Notes: generated by a model from the letters alone, not told the origin. 64,000 nucleotides of DNA from Botryosphaeria dothidea (GCA_011503125.2 WWBZ02000073.1:124001-188000), one strand, 5' to 3'. Counted from the stretch's first letter, positions 22,548-33,723 are shown. Program-made: numbers and translations.

Positions 22548-25545
22548 ATGTTTGCCCAGACTCCTTCTTCCTCTCGTTCACGCAGGTCTCGTTCTGCCCC
22601 TCCGCTTAAGTCGAAGCTTGCTCGTCACTCTCGTTCCACCAGGAGATCCTCCACCTCTTCGGTCTCCACCGAGTTCACCCGAATCGAATCATGGAGAGAC
22701 ACAATCTCCACGGACGCATCATCCTTGGCAGACCTTGATGATGGGTCGGAGGTGACGGGTCGCAAGGCCCGTGAAGTTGTCGCCACAGGCCGAGCGAGCA
22801 AGCTCACTTTCGAAACGCTGGCCAGCGATACAAGCACTCCACTGTCAGAGGTTGCGTTGCCGGACATTGAGCGTTCGTTCCTTGCTCCTACTGTGGAATC
22901 CCGGCCTACTGTTTTAGAACGTGCCGCCTCCGACAACTCGCAGAGTCAAAACAAGCTCCTCACCATCACGCTTCCCGAGATCCAGCCCATCACACTCCAG
23001 CTGCCGGAACTTGCTTCGGCTGTGGCGCCGGCAGAGCACCAACAAAGATCATCAACGGAGTCCGTGTCGTCGCCGGCTGTCGCAGCGGCTGTGGCTCAAT
23101 CAGAACCGCCCGCTCGCACTGTGCGCTTCGATGACATGGCTAAGCTAGTGACACAAGCTGCTGCTAAGCCGCGTCCTGAGATCACCCCAGAGCTCACCAA
23201 AGTTGCCAAGCGGAGAATCTCTCGCCAGAAGCTTGCCATGACGGGAGGAATCATCTCAGCGAAGTAAGTCTTCCGTTCGAGCCATGAAAACGACCCCGAC
23301 ACTGACATTGAAAACAGCTTCATCCTGATCTTCGCAACCTGGTATTGGTCACAATACTACTACCTCTACCTTCCCTTCATCACCTTAACGGTGGCGTTGA
23401 ACTGCATCATGGTCTTCTCCAACATATTCTTTTCCATTAAGTACCGAATTTTCCCGGAGAAGATCATCACTCCTTCGGAGCCGGAGTCGCTTGTATTGCT
23501 CTTGCCCTGCTACAATGAGACTTTGGAGGAGTGCACTAAGTCCCTCGACTCTCTCGTGGCACAAACCAAGATCGACAACCACAAGAAGGCGATCATGATC
23601 ATCTGTGATGGAAGAGTGCGAGGAGCCGGCATGGAAAAGAGCACGGCTCAGTACCTCCTCGAGGATATTCTCGCACCGGACGTTGAGGAGAGGAAGGTCG
23701 TCAAGAATGCCTATACCGCGTGGGACCAGCAACCCATGGACGTCACTATCCAGCGGGGATCCTACAAAGGCACTCCCTATTTTTGCATTATCAAGCACCA
23801 GAACCAAGGCAAGCGCGATGGTCTCATCGTCCTCCGCTCCTTCCTCTATAAGTATAACACCCGGAACGAACGGCCGCAGACGGTCTTCAGCCCGACCTTC
23901 TTCGCCGAGATGGCTACGTTCCTGGCCGACGCCCAGATCGACAACGTCACGCACCTCATAGGCATGGATGCCGACACCGTCTTTGAAGACACGTGCGTCT
24001 ACGAGCTCCTGAAGCAAAGCAGATATCCCGAAACCGTCGGTGTCTGTGGCTACGTAGCTGTGGATTTTAAGAACCGCAACTGGAACCTCTGGAGTCTGTA
24101 TCAATCATCCGAATACACGATATCCCAGGGTCTCCGCCGCCTCCATCAATCCATCGCCACCAACAAAGTATCATGTCTCCCGGGTTGTTGCCAGCTCCTA
24201 CGCATCTGCGAAGCGACGTGTGGCGATCACGTTCTCGTTGAATTGTTCGGATACTGCCCCACCCCTACGGACAATATCTTGAAACAAATTCGCGCCACCG
24301 CCAGCGAGGACCGGAATCACGTCTGCCTCATGCTCTCGGCTCGTCCCAAATCGAGAACAAGGCAAGCGCTGAGAGCTAGGGCATTTACCGATGTGCCACA
24401 CTCCTGGTCGGTGTACCTCTCGCAGCGGCGGCGGTGGACACTCGGCGCGACGGGTAATGATCTCATGATGTTTAAGGCGCCAGGTATCAACTGGTTCGAG
24501 CGGATCGTCGCCTTCGCCAACTGCATGACCTGGGCTTTGAACCTCTTCATCTTCGCCAGTCTCGCCAGCTTGATTCGGGCATGTCTCTGTAAGTCCACCC
24601 TGACCACCACTGATCTCCTTTATCTCCACCCTGAGATGCTTCGTCGTCTCGACACGCCATCTTCCCTTCTCGAGCAGAGCTAACAGCGACACAGTCGTCC
24701 CCTGGTGGATCATCATCGCCTTCGCCGTGGTGATGCTCATCCCGCTCACCTACTACGTCTGCATGGCCATCTGGCTGCCCCGCACTTTCCGCGAGCGTGT
24801 CCAGTACCTCGCCGGCGTCTTCATCTACACCGTCTGCGGGCCCTTCCTCAACATCGCCGTCCTCATCTACGCCGTGTACAACATGGACTCCTTCGGGTGG
24901 GGCAAGACGCGCAAGGTCGTGTCCGAGGACTCGGACGACGACGCCGAGTCCAGCCCCGCCGCCGGCGCGATGGACGAAGAGAGCGCCGCCGGCCTCGAGA
25001 AGCGCGTCAGCGCCACGACCGTCTATCCGGAAGTCGTCGCCTTCGTGGGCGTGCCCGGCGATCTCGCGCTGGTCAAGCGCTTCGGTAGCGTGTACCGCAC
25101 CCTCGTGCTCGAGCGCGACGACGCCGCCTGCGCGCGCGTCCGGGCGGAGCTGTCGTCTTCCAGCGACCAGCTGCTCACGATCGAGGTGACATCCGACCCG
25201 GCACGGCTCGTCTTGGCTGACCTGCTGTTCGTGCGCACCGATGATGATGGCCTCGCGTCCACCCTGGACGCTGTTGAGCGGGATGGGGCTGCTGGTCGCG
25301 CGGTGGTGCTGCTGCATGACGGTAGCGGCGCGGAGGCGGTTTTGGCGGACGCTCAGGGGCGCTCTGACGGCTCCGGTCTCGTTGTCGGGATGGCGAGCAG
25401 CCCGGAGTCGGTGGCCGTGGGGTCGGAGGAGGCGCGGACTGCTCTACTGCCGCTGTTGCAGAGGGTGTACCCGTGTGCGTTGGTTTCGGTGGTGGGTGCT
25501 GCACCGCAAGCTCCGCCTCCTGCTCATCTTGCCCCCAAGGTTTAG
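22548..25545 (+). CDS. GT2 chitin-synthase-like polysaccharide synthase
   Basis: Three exons, introns 23264-23317 (phase 2) and 24589-24694 (phase 1, GCTAAC branch site), 945 aa. Residues 1-238 are Ser/Thr-rich and disordered, with an RS-rich start. Two membrane spans follow (FILIFATWYW..., about 240-290). The cytosolic GT2 domain has the nucleotide-sugar motif GMDAD (454-458), CLPGCCQLLR, the catalytic-type ED (569-570) in SEDRNH, and QRRRW (608-612) in SQRRRWTLGATGN, where chitin synthases usually have Asn after the W. Three or more C-terminal spans end at YAVYNMDSFGWGKTRK. A tail from about 773 to 930 alternates hydrophobic strands and helices (VVAFVGVPGDLALVKRFG). It is a processive membrane glycosyltransferase, likely making a beta-linked polymer. 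The product is unknown; the neighbouring dehydrogenase hints at a uronic-acid component. Confidence 0.88.
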
Positions 25546-25736
25546 GCTGGCAAGATGGGTGAAGCAGACATGGAGTCGGGTGTGAGGGGTGAGCAGGGAC
25601 GATCGCTGGCTACGGAAAAAGTGAGCATTTTTGGAGTAAATCGTTATAGATATCAAAGGTGTCCAGTTCTGTAGAACATTAATGTTGTAATGAATAATGC
25701 TTCCTCTTCCTAAGTACTAGCATTGCTATGGTATTT

Positions 25737-25979
25737 TCACACTGCATCCAATGGTATGAAGTCCATCGGCGAATAACAAGCAAATTTTCTATTATACAAT
25801 GCACTCATACCTCTGTATAGTGTAAAGTATCCGCTGTGGAGGACCAATACCGTCCCTCTGTCGAACTTATTACCCATAATGTTCTTTGATGCAATCCAAC
25901 CATTGTCGCTGCGACCCGCAGAAGCTAGTCCGAAAAGGGAACCCCAAACGAGCAAGAGCGTGCCGCCGGTAATGAACAT
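25737..25979 (-). CDS. Possible small secreted protein
   Basis: An ATG-started frame of 80 codons begins with a good signal-peptide-like segment (MFITGGTLLLVWGSLFGLASA). It continues with a short hydrophilic region containing a single Cys. There is no family resemblance, and no splice signals or TATA box were identified. It could equally be chance in the 3' flank of the GT2 gene. Confidence 0.3.
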   Translation of the reverse strand: MFITGGTLLLVWGSLFGLASAGRSDNGWIASKNIMGNKFDRGTVLVLHSGYFTLYRGMSALYNRKFACYSPMDFIPLDAV

Positions 25980-26305
25980 GTGGCCCGGCCGGCGTCGAGG
26001 TCAGCTGCTGCTTTCGTTTGTCGCTCGACACAGGACGCTATCTTAGTAGGCGTTTAGCAACAATAGTCTCCAGTAATTACAATTTCGTGGGGAGTAGAAG
26101 CGCTCATCCGGATGTAAAAACCGTCCCTATTGTAATGTAAATCAGTGGTCACGCACATATTTTGCTCCAAAGCGGATCTCGCAAAGACTGGAGGCGTAAG
26201 CGTGAGGGGAATTTCCATACAACACGTGTAGTCGAAGTACAATGCCGTACATCCGCTAAGCATTCCTGTTTTCGGTCCGGGCACGACGGAAAAAACCCTA
26301 CTCGT

Positions 26306-27484
26306 ATGGAGAAAACCCCACATCCTGAAACATTCCCGACGTACCCCTTTGGCGCTTGCGAGCAACCTATATCTGCTCCGCACGTCTCTCAGCTACCGAC
26401 TGTACCAGCCATGTCAGAAACGGCTCACAATCACCCGAGAGAGCGTGCCATCTTCGGGGCCGGGTCCGTTTATTCCCCACCAGTGGATCACGCGCTCTCA
26501 GCTCGACGCTTTCTAAGGGTTATCGAAGAATGCATCTTCAGTTGTACTGCGTTCCGACGGTATTTACCTCAGGGCCAAGCCTTCCCAGATCTTGAAATTC
26601 TCCAAGCCGCGTTGATGATCGTTGTGCTACAGAGCAGTATGAACGATGCTCAAACACGGCGACGAATTCGTGTCGAAAGGATGCCTGAGCTTATCAGCAC
26701 GGCGCAATCCCTGGATATGATGAGAGCTAAACACGGAACGGATGGATCTAATTGGCAGTTGTTCGTTGACAACGAAATCCGCGTGAGGTATGCGCTGGAC
26801 CGCGATCCGTGACCCCGGCATTGCTTATTTATAAACACAGAATCAGCAACTAAATGTTCTGGTTGGACAGTCACCATGCACTCTTTTACAACAGCCCTCC
26901 TCAGATGGCCATATCTGAGCTGACTGGGCATTTCCCTTGTGATGACCAGGTTTTTGAGGCGGAGACGGCCGGGGAATTCGAGAAACTGGTGTCAGTAGAA
27001 AAACGAGAGCTACCACCGTCACCAAGCTCGCTCGTAGGAAGTCTTTTACACGGGCCCTTGCCTGAAACACTTCCACGACTTCTTTCGGAGCATCAGCTGG
27101 CAATTGTGATTTGCGGTACGTAACCTTGTCCAGTACAGAAACAGTCAGTAGAATTAATGGATTCCTTCTTCAGGTCTACAATCGATCTGTTTCACTGCGA
27201 GAACAAGTGCTTGGGGAAAAATCGCTCTCAGCAACGTTTTCCAGGCTACAAAGAGGTGGGAGAGTCTCTGGAATATTGCCACTCATAACTCAAAAGTCAC
27301 GAACAGGGTACATCTACGCGACTATGTAGGCTTCAGGAAACACGCAACTGAAACTTGCTGGCTTATCAGGACCATAATCAGGGTGGCAGAGTCTGGAGAT
27401 CTTAGCTGCTCATATATGCGGAACATTGGCACAGATTCACTGGCAGACTTGCACGAGTTTATCCGCAAATACAAGAATCTGTAG
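26306..27484 (+). pseudogene. Fungal transcription factor (MHR domain), truncated and with an in-frame stop
   Basis: Three segments splice in phase: intron 26788-26840 (phase 2) and intron 27116-27173 (phase 1). The reading resembles the regulatory half of C2H2-type fungal activators: FGAGSVYSPPVDHALSARRF, EILQAALMIVVLQ, NWQLFVDNEIRVR, then FWLDSHHALFYNSPPQM, ELTGHFPCDD, and an ending DLHEFIRKYKNL. A TAA at 26851-26853, three codons after the first splice, interrupts the protein exactly where the family continues. No zinc finger could be found upstream, so the DNA-binding part is missing or lies in unrecognised exons. It is read as a decayed regulator. If the stop were avoided by an unseen splice, it would encode a regulator lacking a visible DNA-binding domain. 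The last frame (27174-27484) has no internal ATG-started ORF of its own. Confidence 0.6.
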
Positions 27485-28055
27485 AACAATTAGATCTTAA
27501 TCGAGCAGTAAATATTGCATCTTCAGTGCCACTTCAAGACCAATTGAAGCTCGGGGTAGGCTCTCCGAAGCCTCGGGCGTAAAGTATGCACCCTGCTGAT
27601 CTTGGTTCAAAGTACCAGGGGTATCATGCCCGCATGTTGGAAATCACGTGTTTTGCATATTGCTTTTGCAACACCAGATAGCTTAGTCACTCACTTACGT
27701 ATATAAAGAGGGTGGGCCACCTATGCCCTTCCTCCTCATGCCAATCATCAATGGATTATCGTTGTTCATCAACAATCCAACACCGCAGTAAGGACTCGGA
27801 AGCTGGCGTACCCGAAATATGGGAGCACCCTCTAGGAGTCCATGCTGTGTTGGTGTGTTATCAGCGCTAGGATGCGGACATAATGAGGCCTCTGCTTATC
27901 CACAAACACAATATTTAAGCTCGGAACTTGAGCTCTTCCACATGGTGAGCATCACTCTAGTTCTCTCTAACTATCTCCCAAGGTCTATTAGTCAGGAGAC
28001 TTTTCTCAACACAACGCTGGAATACAACACCCTTCCATTTGAACCAAAACCCAAA
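27485..28055. other. Intergenic, 0.6 kb, P450 promoter region
   Basis: Contains a TATA-like box at 27700-27708. An ATG at 27819 is in frame with the P450 start, but the extra 79 residues it would add look unlike a P450 N-terminus. Confidence 0.45.
27700..27708 (+). promoter_or_regulatory. TATA-like box upstream of P450
   Basis: TATATAAAG followed by GC-richer sequence. It is 356 bp before the preferred P450 start, so it implies a long leader if used. Confidence 0.4.
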
Positions 28056-29734
28056 ATGTTACTCCCACCCTCCCTCGCCACCTTTCTACACGGCGCCACC
28101 ACAGTCCAGTGGATAGCGTTGGCGATGACCACAGTAAGATTCATACATATCGCTCCAGCTTACGCAAGTTGAATCTAAGAGATCATGATTACCAGACGGT
28201 TGCCTCATTTCTGGCCGCAGTAGCGTACAGACTCGTTCTCCATCCCTTGAGGCAATATCCGGGCCCCATACTCTGCGCGGTCTCAAGCCTTCCTCGGACA
28301 TGGCAGGTAATTTCCGGGAACGAACACACGTTTCTCTACGAGCTGCATATGAAATACGGTCCAGCCGTGCGTCTCGGACCGAACGAGCTAAGTTTCATAG
28401 ACGCTCAGGCATGGAAAGACATATACGGCCACCGAAAAGCAGGAAAGCCTGAATTCACCAAGGACCCCAGCTTCTTCGATGCCTCAGCCAATGGAGAACA
28501 AGACATCATCCGTGCCGACAAAGCAACACATTCTCGGTTCCGAAAGGTCTTCTCTAACAGCTTTTGCGACCGGGCTCTTAAACAGCAGGAATCGCTTTTG
28601 AAGCAGCATGTCAACAAGCTCATCCGCAACCTAACTGATCAGGCCAAGAAAGGCTCTCCGGTTGACATGGCGAAACAATACAACTTCACGACCTTCGATA
28701 TCATGGCTGATCTGACGTTCAGCGAGTCGCTTGGCCTTCTGGACGGCAACGACTACAACGACTGGGTGCGGGCAATTGTTAACAATTGGCAATTCATAGT
28801 CGTGATGCGAATGCTCAAGTCCTACAAGAAGCTCTTCACCATCATCTCACGGGTCCTGCCCAAAAAGTGGCAGGAGGGGCGCCTGAAGCTGTTCAGCTAC
28901 GCGGTGGAGCGCGTCGACCGGCGGCTCGAGCGCGGCACCACCAAGTCGGATATCTGGGACCAGATGCAGCAGCGCGACGCCAGCATTACCGTATCCGAGA
29001 TGCACGCCAATGCCGAAATCTTCATAATCGCGGGCTCCGAAACTACCGCCACGCCCCTCAGCGGCCTAACTTACTACCTACTCACGAACCCGGACACAAT
29101 GGAAAAGCTGAAGCAGGAGATTCGCACCGCCTGCCCAACGGAGGAGGATATCACAGTGGAGCGTCTACAGGAGCTCAAGTACCTGCACGCTTGTGTAGAG
29201 GAAGGATTTCGTCATTACTCCCCCAGCGTCATCGGTCACGTCCGCATTGTACCGGAAAAGGGTGCATTTGTCTGTGGTAGTTGGATGCCAGGCGGGGTAC
29301 GTTTTTGTTTCTCACCTTCAGAAGTCTGGTTCTGACAAACTCGTTCGCAGACAAAAGTGTCAGTGCCTCATTACGTGGCATACCACAGTCCAGCCAACTT
29401 CACTCGTCCGCACGAATTCATCCCCGAACGCTGGATCGATACCGATGGCGAGTTCGCGTCCGATAAACGGGACATCCTGCAGCCGTTTTCTTACAGCCCC
29501 AGGAACTGCATCAGCAAGAAGTGAGTCTTAGATACTGCAGGTTTAAGACTGTGGAAGCTGATGCCGAGCTCTAGTCTAGCATATCACGAGATTCGCGTGA
29601 TCCTCGCATCCGTTCTTCAGAAATTCGACCTCAAGTTGCGCCCGGAATGCGCACATTGGAACAAGCAGAAAGTTTGGGTGGTCTATGCGAAGCCGGCTCT
29701 CTTATGTAAACTTATCCCACACCGAAAGGAGTGA
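28056..29734 (+). CDS. Cytochrome P450 monooxygenase with atypical heme loop
   Basis: Four exons (introns 28134-28195, 29297-29350, 29521-29574; phases 0, 0, 2), 502 aa. An N-terminal membrane anchor is followed by HPLRQYPGP. The I-helix oxygen motif is AGSET (305-309), ExxR is E362-GF-R365, and PERW is in FIPERWIDTDGEF. The Cys ligand is Cys446 in FSYSPRNCIS. The usual heme loop is FxxGxRxCxG; here both Gly positions (442, 448) are Ser. The start at 28056 gives a normal-length anchor. The sequence style is of fungal CYP families used in secondary metabolism (isotrichodermin C-15 hydroxylase-like, by general impression). Neighbours RTA1, Zn2Cys6 and a SABATH-type methyltransferase suggest a small metabolic group. 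Activity is uncertain because of the loop changes. Confidence 0.88.
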
Positions 29735-30616
29735 GTCAACAGCCCGCGCTTTCCAACTGGCGTTGAGGCCGCTGACGCAGCTGCTTGGATGATACTGGGT
29801 AACGTAAGCAGATCCAAGATCGTCGATGACTGCTTGAGGAACGTCAACATCATCTCCTAGAGTCGTTTCTCCGAGACCACATACCTCAAGAAGGGAATCA
29901 CATGCTCAGCTTCTTGGCCTCAGTATCATTGATGTTTTCTCGATGATCTTCAAGAACACAGTCCTGAGCCATTGGCTCTGGACTCACACTCTAATGCGCC
30001 TTGATCCACTCTACGCTCTCTAGACAGTTGGGACAACAAATTTTCAGATCTTTCCGCATCCCAGATTCCATCTGAAGTTGCTACCTCAGTGAACATGTGA
30101 AATTTACTAGTGCAGTCAGTCAGCCAATCAGAACCCCCGCATACCGCACATATCCGGAAACATCTCTTCGCCGCTTGATGAGCTGAACAATTTTTTCTTT
30201 TCCCCTTCGGCAGGTAAATTCAGGGCCAGCATTTCGAAGCTCCCCTTTCATACACATAATTTCCTTGATGCGTAGTGGCGGTTCCGGCCCTAGTCTTAAC
30301 TCACAACCACACAGCCGACATCCGTTCAAGAGGACTCGCTTACGCGTATCCGTGTTCACACTATTCTAAGCCATGGGCTTTCCGCGTATCTCAGCATTTT
30401 ACGACGAAATACTCTACGCATAGATCTAGAGTTACTCCATCCAATATACTGGCACATATATATGCCATGCCTCCAAGAGGTAACGAAGCTTGATATTCGC
30501 AAGTATTTCTTCCACCTTACGAACTTTCTGCTTCAGCTCCATATTCTTCCACGCCTTTGCACTGCTTGCGGGGCCCAATAAGACTTCTCGATACATTAGA
30601 CAAGCACAAAGCAGAT
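29735..30616. other. Intergenic, 0.9 kb
   Basis: 3' flank of the P450 and promoter side of the RTA1 gene. No gene-like frame. Confidence 0.5.
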
Positions 30617-31678
30617 ATGAGTCGTAAAACGTACCCGTTGTACCCCTACAGTCCCTCTAAGGCTGGTGCCATCATCTTCACCATGTTATTTTTCGGCACA
30701 ACATGTTTTCACTTATTTCAAATGTTCAAAAGGAGGAGCTGGTTCATGATTGCCTTGATCGTCGGCGGATACGGTGCGTCCTTGAAATCTCCTCTCACGC
30801 GTATCGCACATCTCTACTGACCATTTCTCTTCTAAATAGCTGAGTTTGTCGGCTATGCCTGTCGAGCAGCATCCTCATTCCAGCCACAAGGCCAGTACAC
30901 TCTATATCCGTTTGTGATACAGAACTCATACATCCTACTCGCGCCGGCATTATTTGCAGCGAGCGTTTACATGGTGCTCGGCCGCGTGATTATGTTGACC
31001 GATGGAGAGAGGCATGCGTTGGTGAGAAGTAAAAGATTGACCATCACCTTCGTTGGTGGAGACGTGCTTTGTTTCGCCATACAAGGCGGCGGTGAGTTCT
31101 CCCCACGACGCAAAGCAGACGAATGTCAAAATTTAGGAAACTCATGCGCGTTCGATGGCGGAAAAGGAGGTAGCCTCAGCACCATGGCAGCTTTCAACCC
31201 GAACATATCGTCCATCTTTCCCACCGCCGGCAAAGCGCTTACCATCTTCGGCCTTGTCCTTCAACTCGCCGTCTTCGCCTTCTTCATGGTCGTCGCGGGT
31301 ACTTTCGACTACCGCATGTGTGACCGCCCGACGCCTGCTTCCCTCTCTCCAGCTATCAGTTCCCGCTGGCGCGGCTTCATCAAAACCCTGTACATCGCCA
31401 GCGTGCTCATCATGATACGGAACCTGGTGCGCGTGGTGGAATACTGTCAAGGAACTGAAGGCTACATCATGACGCATGAAGCATTTCTTTACATCTTCGA
31501 CGCTTTGCTCATGTTCGTAGCATTCGCATATCTGAATTGGAAGCACCCGGGAGACCTCCGCGCACTGTTACAGGCGAAAGCCATGGAAACATCAACATCC
31601 ATCGAATGCGGCCTGATGAGTGATCGTGACTCGGCGCCTTTCGACGATGGACAGGGGAAACAATCCTATCAGATGTGA
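30617..31678 (+). CDS. RTA1-family seven-TM membrane protein
   Basis: Intron 30774-30839 joins in phase 1. A second 45-bp intron at 31092-31136 (GTGAGT...TTTAG) is in frame and stop-free, so the protein is 316 or 331 aa depending on whether it is removed. The start at 30617 gives MSRKTYPLYPYSPSKAG, the usual 'LYxYxPSKAAA' opening of RTA1-like proteins. Family signatures follow: AEFVGYACRA, YILLAPALFAASVYM, FVGGDVL, FGLVLQLAVFAFFMVVA, and RNLVRVVEYCQGTEGY before the last spans. The tail is hydrophilic. RTA1/RSB1 proteins sit in the plasma membrane and are linked to lipid (sphingoid base) translocation and drug resistance. Here it may export or protect against a product of the adjacent P450 and methyltransferase. 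It is convergent with the Zn2Cys6 gene. Confidence 0.9.
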
Positions 31679-31825
31679 TGATGAACGGGCAATAGCAGGG
31701 GCATGTGACATGCGAGAGAATGTCACAGGCAGGATTGATGGATAGGGGATCGGCAGAACTTGTCCCAGCAAAGAAGATGTCGAGCAACCAAGAGCAGGTC
31801 TCTTATTGCCCGCTACCTCTTGGGG

Positions 31826-33151
31826 TCATGTCGTTCCTTGGATAATTGAGTTTGGCCACTCTAGCCATGGCCGCCAGTACGGCCCGAGGATTGAAGTGAT
31901 GGAATTGATCAATCTCTGCCCCGAATCACCCACAACCCACAGCTCTCTATGCCAGTGTAGCAGCACACCGTAGTAAGCAAGTATGATGAGTGCCTCTGGA
32001 CGACGCTTCATCAGCAGGTCGCTGTACTGTGCCGACAGCGTGCTCGGCCATGCGAAGAGTGCACTCCTTGCCTGGTAACCCATCCAAAGCCGGTCATGGC
32101 TAGATGCGTCCTCAGCTTCCCCCTCAAGCTGCAGATCTGGAGAATGCGAGGATATTTGCCAAGAGAATGCCCATTGAAGCTGCTGCACAGCTCCTTCGCA
32201 TGCCGCCAGCACGGAGCCATTTGAGTCCGCAGCTGTAGTCTGCAACAGCTCAAAAAGCTTGTCACAATGCCCAGGTTGCGGTATGCTCCTGCCAATAATC
32301 TGAAATGGGTTGAGTATAGGAGCTAGAGCTGATTGCTCCAGTAGATGCCAACATCTCCCAGTGACAGCGCGCACGCCTTTGTGGATATCGAGATACGTCA
32401 CGAATCGGTCGAGGAAGTCTGCATAGACGCCGTTGGCATTTCTGGAATTGGAGGCGCTAGCCAGCATGTAAACCCCCAGCATTGATGCAAAGATGAACTG
32501 CGGGACGCATGTTTCGGATGTTGTCTCTAGTATCGCTGTACTGTTGAAGAGCTCCAATGCGCGGGTTTGGAGGACGTCCGCCTCATCACAGTGGCCGAGA
32601 TGCAGTGCAGCAAGGGCCAGGGCGATGTGCATTAAGTACGGTACCTCTAGAGTAGAGTCCATGAAAAAGGGGAGCATTGTTGACCTTTCGTCTCCCTCTT
32701 TTTCAACCGTGGTGTAGGGGAACCAGCCGCATGAAAAGCGCGTATCGAGCAAGAAGTGGCTGAGGTAGTGCATGTGGCGCATATTGACTGGGGAATCCGG
32801 GAATCCATCGGGCTTCTGCGAAAGAGGCGTCTTTGTTACGTTCCGGACTGGAGAAATATCAACGTCACCAGTCGCCTGTGTGGGCGTGGGAGTCGGCAGG
32901 CTCAAGGGCGAGTTGCCAAAGCTCTGATTCACAAAGTTGGCCGGTTGTGTTTGATCTTGTTTGTCTCGATACGAGCAGACACGCTCTGAAGTGGAGCAAT
33001 TGACGCATATCGGATGGGTTTCGTCACACTATACAAAGACACGTTATTATTGATAAACTTGACCTTTGTCTAGAGTACTTGCCTTGATGTGGCGTCCTTT
33101 GCAGGTTAGGCAGCCCCGTCGAGACTTCGTATGTGTTCTTCGTGGCGGCAT
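31826..33151 (-). CDS. Zn2Cys6 transcription factor (Fungal_trans_2-like)
   Basis: 423 aa from two exons. The zinc cluster has Cys at 14, 17, 24, 31, 34 and 41 (C-x2-C-x6-C-x6-C-x2-C-x6-C), after a basic start MPPRRTHTKSRRG. The intron (33029-33082) lies exactly between Lys23 and Cys24 and needs a GC donor (AAG|GCAAGT...TATAG); with it the cluster is perfect. The rest resembles sterol-uptake-control-type (UPC2-like) regulators: MHYLSHFLLDTRFSCGW, VPYLMHIALALAALHL, ALIILAYYGVLLHW. It probably regulates its neighbours (P450, RTA1 protein, methyltransferase), by location only. The start at 33151 is the ATG just before the basic stretch. Confidence 0.85.
33029..33082 (-). other. GC-AG intron in Zn2Cys6 gene
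   Basis: 54 bp, donor GCAAGT after AAG, acceptor TATAG. Removal keeps phase 0 and completes the six-Cys zinc cluster. Without splicing, the frame ends 13 codons later. Confidence 0.75.
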
Positions 33152-33723
33152 TGTGTAGACAAAAAAAGGATCCCGAGCGGAAACTGAACGATCATTGTCA
33201 AAGTAAGAGTGGATTTGGAACCATCTTATATGCATCCGGATACGTGGTGAATCCGAATACGGTTGCGCGGAACCGTAATGCGAGTACGCGGAAAAGAACC
33301 TTTCTCGGCCATTTAGCTTGGGCGCCGTGGCGTTTTCGCGTACGGATCACCCACAGCCTCAGGAGGCGAAGTGGAGACGGAGCTGCCTGCGTACTTGACT
33401 TATGATGAATCCGGCTTCGCATCTTCAAGGCGAATCCCATTGGCCACGCAGAGCTCTTACGCACCATGACAACCAGGAGATTCCCGCTTATGTCAGCCAT
33501 TACCAGCTCCAGGAAATCCGAACTTGTTTACCTCTCATCAAATCAACAATACAGTGCTCCTATCCTTATTCATATGGGCAAAACACTCGTCGAGCCCGCA
33601 CAAGCACGGCCATGAGACTTTTGCAACTTTTCGTTTTTCCTGAAAGCAAATAGCCCTTGAAAATTGATAGAATTCAATGTTCCCACACTTTGTTTGGTCA
33701 ATCCGGTCGTTCCGCAAACCATT
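33152..33723. other. Intergenic, 0.6 kb
   Basis: 5' flank of the Zn2Cys6 gene and 3' flank of the methyltransferase gene. Nothing recognised. Confidence 0.5.

Noticed and set aside
24547..25317. 256-codon minus-strand frame
   Set aside because: Shadow of the third exon of the GT2 gene.
27819..28055. N-terminal extension of the P450 from an upstream in-frame ATG
   Set aside because: The preferred start gives a normal anchor length; the extension has no P450 character.
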